Of a stretch of 64,000 nt of DNA, positions 1 through 8,845 are shown piece by piece (the first letter of the stretch is position 1; each line of letters begins with the position of its first letter). The notes beneath the pieces are model-generated. The model was not told the DNA's origin, made no database searches, and saw only the letters and a program-made list of their open reading frames with translations. The stretch covers positions 4,898,001 to 4,962,000 of the forward strand of contig NZ_AP022593.1 of the NCBI RefSeq assembly GCF_010731815.2, given 5' to 3'. Source of the DNA: Mycolicibacterium arabiense. Lineage in GTDB: Bacteria > Actinomycetota > Actinomycetes > Mycobacteriales > Mycobacteriaceae. A program made the translations under genes and the position numbers.

Positions 1-1
1 G

Positions 2-643
2 CTCAAGCAGTCGTTCACCCAGATCGGCGAGCAGTTCGAGGCCGACCATCCGGGCTCGACGGTCGAGTTCTCGTTCGCAGGCTCGTCGGACCTCGTCACA
101 CAGCTGACCCAGGGTGCGTCGGCCGACGTCTTCGCCTCGGCGGACACCAAGAACATGGACAAGGCGGCGCAGGCGGACCTACTGGCCGGCGAGCCCGTCG
201 ACTTTGCGACGAATGTCCTCACCATCGCCGTCGCACCGGGGAATCCGGAGGGCATCGCCACGTTCGGTGACCTCGCCCGCCCAGGGCTCGACGTCGTCAC
301 CTGCGCCCCGCAGGTGCCGTGCGGCGCCGCGACCGAGACCGTCGAGCAGGCGACCGGTGTGCGGCTGGCCCCGGTGAGCGAAGAATCATCGGTGACCGAC
401 GTGCTCGGCAAGGTGACGTCGGGGCAGGCCGACGCCGGGCTGGTCTACGTCACCGACGTAGCGGGGTCGGGCGGCAAGGTGGCCGCCGTCGACTTCCCGG
501 AGGCGGCAGACGCCGTCAACACCTATCCGATCGCGACGCTGAAGGACTCGTCGCACGCCGAGTTGGCGCAGGCGTTCGTCGACTTCGTCACCGGCGAGCA
601 GGGCCGGAAGGTGCTGGGCGACGCGGGGTTCGGCACGCCCTGA
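2..643 (+). CDS. modA: Molybdate ABC transporter substrate-binding protein ModA (5' truncated)
   Basis: The frame is open from the window edge, so the signal peptide and N-terminus lie outside. The visible part reads through FAGSSDLVTQL and ADVFASAD, the oxyanion-binding pattern of periplasmic molybdate-binding proteins, and later AGLVYVTDV near the ligand-closing region. It would be an exported lipoprotein or cell-wall-associated receptor delivering molybdate to a ModBC permease, presumably encoded upstream on the same or the other side of the edge. It stops at TGA 641-643, four bases before the stop of the convergent chorismate mutase gene. Family assignment is firm; the binding of molybdate rather than another oxyanion is inferred from family resemblance. 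Confidence 0.9.
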   Translation, partial: LKQSFTQIGEQFEADHPGSTVEFSFAGSSDLVTQLTQGASADVFASADTKNMDKAAQADLLAGEPVDFATNVLTIAVAPGNPEGIATFGDLARPGLDVVTCAPQVPCGAATETVEQATGVRLAPVSEESSVTDVLGKVTSGQADAGLVYVTDVAGSGGKVAAVDFPEAADAVNTYPIATLKDSSHAELAQAFVDFVTGEQGRKVLGDAGFGTP

Positions 644-647
644 GGCG

Positions 648-956
648 CTAGTGCCCGAGGCGTCCGCGGCCGAGGCGCAGCAGCAGCATCGCCAGGTCCT
701 TGCCCTCGGGGCCCAGCACGCTGTAGCGCTCGATGACCTGCATCTCGCGGCTGTGCACGAGGCGGGTGCCGCCGGAGGCCATCCGCGCCTTGCCGATGAT
801 CTTCGAGACCTCCGCGCGCCGCGCGACGGCCGTGATGATCTCGGCGTCGAGCCGGTCGATCTCCTGGCGGAGGTCGTCGATGTCTGGTGTGGGTTCTGCG
901 TCAACGCTCATGATGTGTGGCTCCGAATCGTCGTCTCGGGTGGATTGTGGTCTCAT
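648..956 (-). CDS. Chorismate mutase, AroQ class (Rv0948c-like)
   Basis: This 102-residue cytoplasmic enzyme converts chorismate to prephenate, the branch point to Phe and Tyr. The sequence carries the AroQ-delta hallmarks: a first helix with EIDRLDAEI, then RRAEVSKIIGKAR and RLVHSREM with the active-site arginines and lysine, and the C-terminal LLLRLGRGRLGH that mycobacterial homologues use to bind DAHP synthase and become active. The ATG at 954-956 gives a length close to the 105 residues of the M. tuberculosis protein; an internal ATG at 911 is the alternative. It is convergent with modA and divergent from uvrD1. The upstream leader contains an aromatic-rich short frame and a strong hairpin, described separately. 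Confidence 0.92.
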   Translation of the reverse strand: MRPQSTRDDDSEPHIMSVDAEPTPDIDDLRQEIDRLDAEIITAVARRAEVSKIIGKARMASGGTRLVHSREMQVIERYSVLGPEGKDLAMLLLRLGRGRLGH

Positions 957-982
957 CCGGTTTCGGGCCTCACGAGAGAAGA

Positions 983-1017
983 AGAGCCCCGGATCCGGAA
1001 GCGGACCGCGGGGCTCT
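983..1017 (-). terminator. Hairpin in the chorismate mutase leader (possible attenuator)
   Basis: A perfect 9-bp inverted repeat, agagccccg (983-991) and cggggctct (1009-1017), can be extended inward by ggtcc/ggatcc pairing. Read on the minus strand the second arm is followed by TTCTTCTCT, so it resembles an intrinsic terminator lying about 27 nt before the chorismate mutase ATG. It sits just after the stop of an aromatic-rich reading frame. A terminator between two divergent promoters is otherwise unexpected. Confidence 0.5.
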
Positions 1018-1027
1018 GGGAAAGCAG

Positions 1028-1087
1028 CTAGACCACGGACACCGGCGGCCGGTATCCGTAAAAAAATCGTCCCTGCGCTACGAGCAC
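1028..1087 (-). CDS. Putative aromatic leader peptide upstream of chorismate mutase
   Basis: On the minus strand a GTG at 1085-1087 opens a 19-residue frame ending in TAG at 1028-1030, containing F-F-Y-G-Y encoded by TTT TTT TAC GGA TAC. Consecutive TTT codons are very unusual in this GC-rich genome. The same frame can start at TTG 1121-1123, giving 31 residues that also include W-W. A terminator-like hairpin follows 10 nt after the stop, and then chorismate mutase. This is the layout of a ribosome-mediated attenuator sensing Phe/Tyr. No convincing ribosome binding site or promoter was found, so it remains a hypothesis. Confidence 0.35.
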   Translation of the reverse strand: MLVAQGRFFYGYRPPVSVV

Positions 1088-1191
1088 GGAACGAGTGTGC
1101 CACCAACTCCCGCGTCCGCGCAAAGCCCTATTCGGCGGATGTGCCGCAGTGCTGGTTTTCGCGGCTGCGCCGCAGTGTCCCCGGGCAGCGG

Positions 1192-1197
1192 TAAGTT
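1192..1197 (+). promoter_or_regulatory. Candidate -10 element of uvrD1
   Basis: TAAGTT fits the mycobacterial TANNNT -10 pattern and lies 10 nt before the uvrD1 ATG, so the transcript would be leaderless or almost so. No clear -35 is visible. Confidence 0.35.
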
Positions 1198-1207
1198 CAG
1201 AGACGCT

Positions 1208-3523
1208 ATGTCGATCGCCACCGAAACAGATCAGCTCCTCGACGGACTGAATCCTCAGCAGCGTCAAGCGGTCATCCACGAGGGGTCGCCGCTGCTGATC
1301 GTCGCGGGCGCAGGGTCTGGCAAGACCGCGGTGCTCACCCGCCGCATCGCCTACCTGCTCGCCGCCCGCGACGTCGGGGTGGGCCAGGTGCTGGCCATCA
1401 CGTTCACCAACAAGGCGGCCGCCGAGATGCGCGAGCGGGTCGCCGGCCTGATCGGCCCGCGGGCACGGTCGATGTGGGTGTCGACGTTCCACTCGACCTG
1501 CGTGCGGATCCTACGCAACCAGGCGTCGCTGCTGCCGGGCCTGAACTCGAACTTCTCGATCTACGACGCCGACGACTCCCGCCGGCTGCTGATGATGATC
1601 GCCAAGGACATGGGCCTCGACACCAAGAAGTACTCATCGCGGCTGCTGGCGACCAACATCTCCAACCTGAAGAACGAGTTGATCGACCCGGATCGCGCGG
1701 CGGCCGAACTCAACGACTCGACCGACGAGCTGACCCGCATCGTGGCCGAGGTCTACTCGGAGTATCAGAAGCGGCTGCGTGCGGCGAACGCGCTGGACTT
1801 CGACGACCTGATCGGGGAGACGGTCGCCGTCCTGCAGGCGTTCCCGCAGATCGCGCAGTACTACCGCCGACGGTTCCGGCACATCCTGGTCGACGAGTAC
1901 CAGGACACCAACCACGCCCAGTACATGCTGGTGCGCGAGCTGGTCGGCCACGACCTCACCGACACCGAGGTACCACCCGCCGAGCTGTGCGTGGTGGGTG
2001 ACGCCGACCAGTCGATCTACGCCTTCCGCGGCGCGACGATCCGCAACATCGAGGACTTCGAGCGCGACTACCCCAACGCAACGACGATCCTGCTTGAGCA
2101 GAACTATCGCTCCACCCAGAACATCCTGAGCGCCGCGAACGCGGTGATCGCGCGCAACTCCGGCCGCCGCGAGAAGCGGCTGTGGACCGACGCGGGGGAG
2201 GGCGAGCTGATCGTCGGCTACGTCGCCGACAACGAGCACGACGAGGCCCGCTTCGTGGCGAGCGAGATCGACGAGCTGTCCGACCGCGGGGACATCACCT
2301 ACAACGACGTCGCGGTCTTCTACCGCACCAACAACAACTCGCGCGCACTCGAAGAGGTGTTCATCCGCGCGGGCATCCCGTACAAGGTGGTCGGCGGCGT
2401 TCGGTTCTACGAGCGCAAGGAGATTCGCGACATCGTCGCCTACCTGCGGGTGCTCGACAACCCGGGTGATGCGGTAAGCATGCGGCGCATCCTGAACACG
2501 CCGCGGCGCGGCATCGGCGACCGTGCGGAGGCGTGCGTCGCGGTGTACGCCGAGAACACCGGCGCCAGCTTCAACGACGCGCTGCAGGCAGCCGCCGAGG
2601 GTCGGGTGCCGATGCTGAACACCCGGTCCGAGAAGGCAATCGCCGGCTTCGTGAGCCTGCTCGACGAGTTGCGCGGCCTGCTCGACGGCGAGCTGGGTGA
2701 GCTGGTCGAGGCGGTGCTCGACAGCACCGGCTACCGTCGCGAACTCGAAGCGTCCAGTGATCCGCAGGACTTGGCGCGGCTCGACAACCTGAACGAATTG
2801 GTCAGCGTCGCACACGAATTCAGCATCGACCTGGCCAACGCCGCCGCGCTGCGCGAGGAGGAGGGCGGGCCCGTCGACGAGGACGTGCCCGACACCGGCG
2901 TGCTCGCGCAGTTCCTCGAACGGGTGTCGCTGGTGGCCGACGCCGACGGGATCCCCGAACACGGCGCGGGTGTCGTGACGATGATGACGCTGCACACCGC
3001 CAAGGGCCTCGAGTTCCCCGTCGTGTTCGTCACGGGCTGGGAGGACGGCATGTTCCCGCACATGCGCGCCCTCGGCGACCCGAACGAACTGTCCGAGGAA
3101 CGCCGGCTGGCCTACGTCGGCATCACCCGGGCGCGGCAGCGGCTGTACCTCAGCCGGGCCAAGGTGCGGTCGTCGTGGGGGCAGCCGATGCTGAACCCGG
3201 AGTCGCGGTTCCTGCGCGAGATCCCGCAGGAACTCATCGACTGGCGCCGCGTCGACACCCCGGCGTCGTCCTACAGCGCTCCGGTGAGCGGGGCGGGCCG
3301 CTTCGGCACGCCGCGGCCGTCGCCGGCGTCACGTCCAGGCGCTGCGAGGAACAAGCCGCTGATCGTGCTGGAGCCGGGCGACCGCGTCACGCACGACAAG
3401 TACGGGCTGGGCCGCGTCGAGGAGGTCTCGGGCATGGGGGAGTCGGCGATGTCGCTCATCGACTTCGGCAGCGCCGGGCGCGTCAAGCTCATGCACAACC
3501 ACGCGCCGATCCAGAAGCTTTGA
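1208..3523 (+). CDS. uvrD1: ATP-dependent DNA helicase UvrD1
   Basis: A superfamily 1A 3'-5' helicase of 771 residues, the same length as M. tuberculosis UvrD1 as remembered. The Q-motif region LNPQQRQAV is followed by Walker A AGAGSGKT (residues 33-40), DEYQDT (motif II, near 229), the QNYRST motif, and C-terminal TLHTAKGLEFPVV and VGITRARQR. The last 60 residues (VTHDKYGLGRVEEVSG) match the tudor-like tail that contacts RNA polymerase or Ku in this family. It acts in nucleotide-excision and break repair. The frame stays open upstream to 917, but homology begins at ATG 1208, next to a TANNNT box. Confidence 0.96.
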   Translation: MSIATETDQLLDGLNPQQRQAVIHEGSPLLIVAGAGSGKTAVLTRRIAYLLAARDVGVGQVLAITFTNKAAAEMRERVAGLIGPRARSMWVSTFHSTCVRILRNQASLLPGLNSNFSIYDADDSRRLLMMIAKDMGLDTKKYSSRLLATNISNLKNELIDPDRAAAELNDSTDELTRIVAEVYSEYQKRLRAANALDFDDLIGETVAVLQAFPQIAQYYRRRFRHILVDEYQDTNHAQYMLVRELVGHDLTDTEVPPAELCVVGDADQSIYAFRGATIRNIEDFERDYPNATTILLEQNYRSTQNILSAANAVIARNSGRREKRLWTDAGEGELIVGYVADNEHDEARFVASEIDELSDRGDITYNDVAVFYRTNNNSRALEEVFIRAGIPYKVVGGVRFYERKEIRDIVAYLRVLDNPGDAVSMRRILNTPRRGIGDRAEACVAVYAENTGASFNDALQAAAEGRVPMLNTRSEKAIAGFVSLLDELRGLLDGELGELVEAVLDSTGYRRELEASSDPQDLARLDNLNELVSVAHEFSIDLANAAALREEEGGPVDEDVPDTGVLAQFLERVSLVADADGIPEHGAGVVTMMTLHTAKGLEFPVVFVTGWEDGMFPHMRALGDPNELSEERRLAYVGITRARQRLYLSRAKVRSSWGQPMLNPESRFLREIPQELIDWRRVDTPASSYSAPVSGAGRFGTPRPSPASRPGAARNKPLIVLEPGDRVTHDKYGLGRVEEVSGMGESAMSLIDFGSAGRVKLMHNHAPIQKL

Positions 3524-3528
3524 CGGCG

Positions 3529-4197
3529 CTAGCGGCACCAGCGTCCGGTCGCGGGTAGCACCGCCAGCACGATGGTGGCCAGCGGCAGCGCCGGGATGGC
3601 GTAGACGATCGCGGGCAGGCTGGCTCCTGCCACGAATAGGCCAGCGAAGATCATGAGCGCGACGATGCTGCCGACGCCGATCAGCAGCCGGCCGATGCGA
3701 CGGCGCAGCAGCAACGAGATGAGCCCGCCGATGGTGGCCGCGGCCGACACCGCGGTGAGGAATCCGATTGCGATGCAGAACAGTTCGTCGGTGCGCCACC
3801 AGTTGGTGATGAGCGACGTGGCGATGACGGCGGTGGCCCAGCCGCTGATGATGGCCAGCGTCGCGGTGGCCGAGGCGGCACCGGGGCTGGGGCGGGGAAG
3901 CACGACCTCCGGGGTGGCGCGCGGCGGATAGGCCGCCTGGGGGTCGTCGGGCGGCCGCAGGAAGGTGTGCGCGTCCGGTGGTTCGATGAACGTGGTCTGC
4001 GACTCGGGCGGCGTGATGAACGTCGTCTGCGGGTCGTCGCGGCCGGGTGGCGCTACGACGGGAAGCGGGCCGGTGGGGGCTCGACGGATGATGCCGGTCT
4101 GCGGGGCGAAGTCGGCGTGCAGAGGATCCGGGCGTCGCCTGATGATGCGCGTTCGGTCTGAGGATGGTCCGTCGGAGGAGGACGTCCGGTCAGCCAC
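3529..4197 (-). CDS. Hypothetical membrane protein with proline/arginine-rich N-terminus
   Basis: A 222-residue protein with a disordered first half rich in R, P, D and T, containing a near-duplicated TTFITPPES / TTFIEPPDA segment (near residues 60-73), followed by about four hydrophobic helices (roughly residues 108-130, 138-160, 165-190, 195-215). No enzymatic motif is visible. It ends six bases from uvrD1 (convergent) and begins four bases after the M23 peptidase stop, so it is probably cotranscribed with that peptidase. A role in the envelope is only an inference from this neighbour. Confidence 0.75.
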   Translation of the reverse strand: MADRTSSSDGPSSDRTRIIRRRPDPLHADFAPQTGIIRRAPTGPLPVVAPPGRDDPQTTFITPPESQTTFIEPPDAHTFLRPPDDPQAAYPPRATPEVVLPRPSPGAASATATLAIISGWATAVIATSLITNWWRTDELFCIAIGFLTAVSAAATIGGLISLLLRRRIGRLLIGVGSIVALMIFAGLFVAGASLPAIVYAIPALPLATIVLAVLPATGRWCR

Positions 4198-4201
4198 CGA
4201 A

Positions 4202-5272
4202 CTAGCCTACGTAACCGCCTGGGGTCAGGCCACGCGATGCGAGCCACGGCACCGGGTCGATGCGGTTGGTGCCGCCGGACAGCACCTCGAAGTGCAGGTG
4301 CGGGCCGGTCGAGTTGCCGCGGTTGCCCATGGTGGCGATCTGGTCGCCCGCCATGACGCGCTCACCCATGCTGACCGACCAGGTGTTCAGGTGGCCGTAC
4401 AGGGTCACGGTGCCGTCGGAGTGACGCAGCTTCACCCAGGCGCCGTAGCCGGCGGTGGGGCCGACGTCGACGACGACGCCGTCCGAGGCGGCCAGGATCG
4501 GCGTGCCGATCGAGTTGGCGATGTCGATGCCTGCGTGCAGCACGCCCCAGCGGTAGCCGAAGCCCGACGTCCACACGCCCTTGGTCGGCATGACGAACAT
4601 GGGGCGGACGAGGCGGGCCTCGCGCTCGGCGCGCTCCTGGGCGTAGGCGGCGCCGTTGGCGAGTTCCTCGCTGTGGATCGCGGCGCTGGCGACCGGGGCC
4701 ACGGTGACGATCTGCATGCCGTCGACGGAACCGGTGATGGTGCCGCCGTCGACGAAGGCGCCCTGGCCCGCGGCGAGCATGGTGTCGGCGGCGGGAACGT
4801 CGGTGCTGTTGGCGACGGAGTAGGCAGCGGCCGCGGTGGCGCCTGCTGCCATTGCGGCGGCGACGAGACGGCCCTTGACCGCTCCTGCGTCGAGCTTGCG
4901 GTGTGCGCCCCGCCGCGACGACATGTCGATGACGTCGGTCTGGGCCATGCCGTCACTGGTGTCGGTGTTGCTCTCGCGGTAGGCGCGTGCCGTCTGACGA
5001 GCACCGTGGCGGCCGCTGCCGGTGAGCTGGAACTGAGCGGGGACCTCGAGCCGCAGGGGGGTCAGGTCGTCGGTGTCGTGCAGGTCGTCCAGCTCGGGGG
5101 CGTGGATGACGCGGGCTTCGCGGTCGAAGGCGGAGCTGTTGCTGAAACCCAGGTCGTTGCCCAGGTCGGCCAGGTCGCCGAACTCGTTGAACGGGATGAT
5201 GTCGGTGATGGTGGCGTCATAAGCGCCCGTCGGAACCCCTCGCGGGAATCTGGACGAACTGTGCTCTGCCAA
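4202..5272 (-). CDS. M23 family metallopeptidase (Rv0950c-like)
   Basis: A 356-residue membrane-anchored peptidoglycan peptidase or regulator. A hydrophilic cytoplasmic N-terminus (1-130) is followed by one hydrophobic anchor (about 134-152) and a C-terminal LytM/lysostaphin domain (about 225-345). The zinc and catalytic signatures are present: HAGID (H246, D250), LYGH (H294) and HLH (H325-H327), so it is predicted active rather than a degenerate EnvC/NlpD type. The ATG at 5272 precedes acidic residues as in the family. Its promoter region is shared with sucCD and contains a CRP-type site at 5376-5391. Confidence 0.9.
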   Translation of the reverse strand: MAEHSSSRFPRGVPTGAYDATITDIIPFNEFGDLADLGNDLGFSNSSAFDREARVIHAPELDDLHDTDDLTPLRLEVPAQFQLTGSGRHGARQTARAYRESNTDTSDGMAQTDVIDMSSRRGAHRKLDAGAVKGRLVAAAMAAGATAAAAYSVANSTDVPAADTMLAAGQGAFVDGGTITGSVDGMQIVTVAPVASAAIHSEELANGAAYAQERAEREARLVRPMFVMPTKGVWTSGFGYRWGVLHAGIDIANSIGTPILAASDGVVVDVGPTAGYGAWVKLRHSDGTVTLYGHLNTWSVSMGERVMAGDQIATMGNRGNSTGPHLHFEVLSGGTNRIDPVPWLASRGLTPGGYVG

Positions 5273-5543
5273 CCGAAATATCCTTAGTTCCGTAACCGTA
5301 CCGTTATCGAGGCCCCAGGCACGTTAACCAAAATCCAATGTTGGTGGCAACCCGAGGAATGATTCCAACCGTGATTGTGATCCGTATCACTTCAGCACCC
5401 TGGTGAGATGTGCCACATGACTGGTAGGCGGTGCCGGAGCCTCCTCCGCGTGTGGATAAAGTTTCCACTGGTTCGAGTCCAGCGCCAAATCTGGCCAGAC
5501 CTCTAAATAACGCAAACGTCAACGCAGACAAGACAGTGAGCCC
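5273..5543. other. Divergent intergenic region between M23 peptidase and sucC
   Basis: About 270 bp, lower in GC than its surroundings, holding the promoters of both the peptidase (leftward) and sucCD (rightward). The only motif I can support is the CRP-type palindrome. A tRNA T-arm-like string near 5465-5486 was examined and not accepted as a tRNA. Confidence 0.6.
5376..5391. promoter_or_regulatory. CRP-type operator upstream of sucCD
   Basis: TGTGA-TCCGTA-TCACT matches the mycobacterial CRP consensus TGTGA-N6-TCACA at 9 of 10 defined positions. It lies 152 bp before sucC and about 104 bp before the divergent M23 peptidase, so either or both could be controlled by cAMP-CRP. Confidence 0.6.
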
Positions 5544-6707
<1,164 letters not shown>

Positions 6708-6719
6708 GGGAGCAAACCA

Positions 6720-7622
6720 ATGTCGATCTTCCTGAACAAGGACAGCAAGGTAATCGTCCAGGGCATCACCGGCGGCGAGGGCACCAAGCACACCGCCCTG
6801 ATGCTCAAGGCCGGCACACAGGTCGTGGGTGGCGTCAACGCCCGCAAGGCCGGAACCACCGTGTCGCACAAGGACAAGGACGGCAACGACGTCGAACTGC
6901 CGGTGTTCGGCAGTGTCGCCGAGGCGATGAAGGAGACCGGCGCCGACGTGTCGATCGCCTTCGTCCCGCCCGCGTTCTCCAAGGACGCCATCATCGAGGC
7001 CATCGACGCCGAGATTCCGCTGCTGGTCGTCATCACCGAGGGAATCCCGGTGCAGGACAGTGCCTATGCGTGGGCCTACAACGTCGAGAAGGGTGAGAAG
7101 ACCCGGATCATCGGGCCGAACTGTCCCGGCATCATCACCCCCGGTGAGTCGCTGGTCGGCATCACGCCGAACAACATCACCGGTAAGGGCCCGATCGGCC
7201 TGGTGTCGAAGTCCGGCACGCTGACCTACCAGATGATGTACGAGCTGCGCGATCTCGGCTTCTCGACCGCGATCGGCATCGGCGGCGACCCGGTCATCGG
7301 CACCACCCACATCGACGCCATCGCCGCGTTCGAGAAGGACCCCGAGACCAAGGTCATCGTGATGATCGGCGAGATCGGCGGCGACGCCGAGGAGAAGGCC
7401 GCCGACTACATCAAGGCCAACGTCACCAAGCCGGTCATCGGCTACGTCGCGGGATTCACTGCGCCCGAGGGCAAGACGATGGGCCACGCAGGCGCCATCG
7501 TGTCCGATGGTGCGGGCACCGCCGACGGCAAGAAGGTGGCACTCGAGGCCGCAGGCGTCAAGGTCGGCAAGACGCCGTCCGAGACCGCGCGCCTGGCCCG
7601 CGAGATCTACGAAAGCCTGTAA
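6720..7622 (+). CDS. sucD: Succinyl-CoA ligase subunit alpha
   Basis: The 300-residue CoA-binding subunit that carries the phosphohistidine intermediate. [11 protein letters not shown] at the N-terminus belongs to the CoA-binding Rossmann domain, IGPNCPGII is the family signature, and MGHAGAIVS contains the catalytic histidine (H256). GGGAG-type purines in gggagcaaacc precede the ATG. It pairs with SucC as a heterotetramer in the cytoplasm. A long inverted repeat follows immediately and probably ends transcription. Confidence 0.97.
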   Translation: MSIFLNKDSKVIVQGITGGEGTKHTALMLKAGTQVVGGVNARKAGTTVSHKDKDGNDVELPVFGSVAEAMKETGADVSIAFVPPAFSKDAIIEAIDAEIPLLVVITEGIPVQDSAYAWAYNVEKGEKTRIIGPNCPGIITPGESLVGITPNNITGKGPIGLVSKSGTLTYQMMYELRDLGFSTAIGIGGDPVIGTTHIDAIAAFEKDPETKVIVMIGEIGGDAEEKAADYIKANVTKPVIGYVAGFTAPEGKTMGHAGAIVSDGAGTADGKKVALEAAGVKVGKTPSETARLAREIYESL

Positions 7623-7639
7623 CCAGCACCACGTTCCGC

Positions 7640-7695
7640 CGAGACTGCGGTCAGATCGCGAATCCACCGAGATTCACGATCTGGCCGCAGTCTCG
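7640..7695. terminator. Long inverted repeat between convergent sucD and AAA ATPase gene
   Basis: Two 24-nt arms (7640-7663 and 7672-7695) starting cgagactgcgg and ending ccgcagtctcg are complementary at 22 positions, one of the exceptions being a wobble pair, around an 8-nt loop. It sits between convergent genes and could serve both as a bidirectional terminator. Palindromes of this style recur elsewhere in the window (11664, 24839). Confidence 0.65.
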
Positions 7696-7705
7696 CGTTC
7701 GGGGG

Positions 7706-8845
7706 TCACTCGTCGCGTAGCCGTTCGATCGCACGGGCCAGCGGCTGGGGGTTGCCCTCGCGGTACTGCACCCAGTAGCGCAGCAGCGGATCGGTGACGT
7801 CGTACCAGGAGGTGCGCCGGTCGCCGTCGGGCGCCTTCGACGACGACACCCACCGCGCGTCGCTGAGCCGACCCAGGGCCGACGCCGCGGACTGGTTCGA
7901 CACGCCCACCGCATCGGCCAGGTCGCCCACCGTGCGGGCCTGCCTGCCGCGGGCGAGTTCGACGACGAGCCGCTGTTCACCGGCGGGCAGTTCCCAGAGG
8001 CGCTGCTGGTAGTACGGCGCCATCTGATCCAGCAGCGCGTTGACGACGGGCGTCACCTCGTCCACCGCGGCGACGTCGGCGACGTCGACGAGGAGGTGCC
8101 ACAGTCGCGGTGACCCACCGATCAGCCGGTGAACCAGCGAAAGCCGTTGGCGCCCTGTGTTCGATGCCGCGAACTCGGCGACGTCTGCCTTGCCTCGCTG
8201 CTCGGCGGCGGAGGTGAACAGCTCGATGCACTCGTCGACGTCGAGTTCGGGCAGTGTCTCGACGATGAACGATCCGTACCAGGGGTGGGTGCGCGACGAG
8301 ACCCCTGGGAACAGTGCGGGCGCGGTACCGAATACCAGTACTGCAGTTGACGTTTCGACCCACGCGCGCAGGCTGCCCTGACCGGCCTCGCCGATGCGGT
8401 CGAAGACGCGGTCGAGATTCTCGAGGCACAGCAAGATCATCCGCTCGCCCGCCGCGGCGGAGATTGCGGCCTCGATGCCCACCGGGTCCCTGGTGCGGCG
8501 CAGCGCCCGCGCGGTGTCGAGCAGGTCGCCGCCGATCTGGCCTGCGATCTCGGTCAGCAGGTCGAGGTACGAGCCGATGGCGAGCGACGACTCGGGCAGC
8601 AGCACGGGCAGGACGCGTGCGCGGGTGCCCTCGTCGGCCAGCGCACGGTTCACCACGACGTGCAGCGTGTGGGTCTTGCCGCCGCCGTGAGCTGCAATGA
8701 GCAGGGTGTGGGGCCGTGAGCCGTCGCGGGCGGCCGACCGCAGCCTCGACACCAGGTCGTCGAACAGGTCGGCCCGGCCGAAGGTGAACGCGTCGAGTCG
8801 TGCGGGATCCACGGCGTTCGGCGTGAACACCGGAAGGGCGCTCAT
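7706..8845 (-). CDS. AAA-family ATPase with C-terminal winged helix (second of a pair)
   Basis: A 379-residue protein. The P-loop AAHGGGKTHT (51-60) and an aspartate-rich Walker B-like LLCLENLDRVFDRI define an ORC/Cdc6- or STAND-like ATPase. The C-terminal third contains a winged helix (VGDLADAVGVSNQSAASALG) and then YDVTDPLLRYWVQY, a pattern seen in archaeal ATPase/DUF234-type proteins. The start overlaps the stop of the upstream ATPase gene as ATGA (8842-8845), so the two are translationally coupled and may act as partners. I do not know the biological role, and recall no counterpart in this position in M. tuberculosis. DNA binding is inferred from the winged helix only. Confidence 0.75.
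   Translation of the reverse strand: MSALPVFTPNAVDPARLDAFTFGRADLFDDLVSRLRSAARDGSRPHTLLIAAHGGGKTHTLHVVVNRALADEGTRARVLPVLLPESSLAIGSYLDLLTEIAGQIGGDLLDTARALRRTRDPVGIEAAISAAAGERMILLCLENLDRVFDRIGEAGQGSLRAWVETSTAVLVFGTAPALFPGVSSRTHPWYGSFIVETLPELDVDECIELFTSAAEQRGKADVAEFAASNTGRQRLSLVHRLIGGSPRLWHLLVDVADVAAVDEVTPVVNALLDQMAPYYQQRLWELPAGEQRLVVELARGRQARTVGDLADAVGVSNQSAASALGRLSDARWVSSSKAPDGDRRTSWYDVTDPLLRYWVQYREGNPQPLARAIERLRDE

Noticed and set aside
1634..3061. A long minus-strand frame within uvrD1
   Set aside because: Shadow of uvrD1 codons; no start context or domain.
5465..5486. A tRNA T-arm-like string (actgg-TTCGAGT-ccagc) upstream of sucC
   Set aside because: No matching acceptor, D or anticodon arms can be built from the preceding 60 bases, so it is not a tRNA gene. 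It could be a remnant but nothing else supports that.
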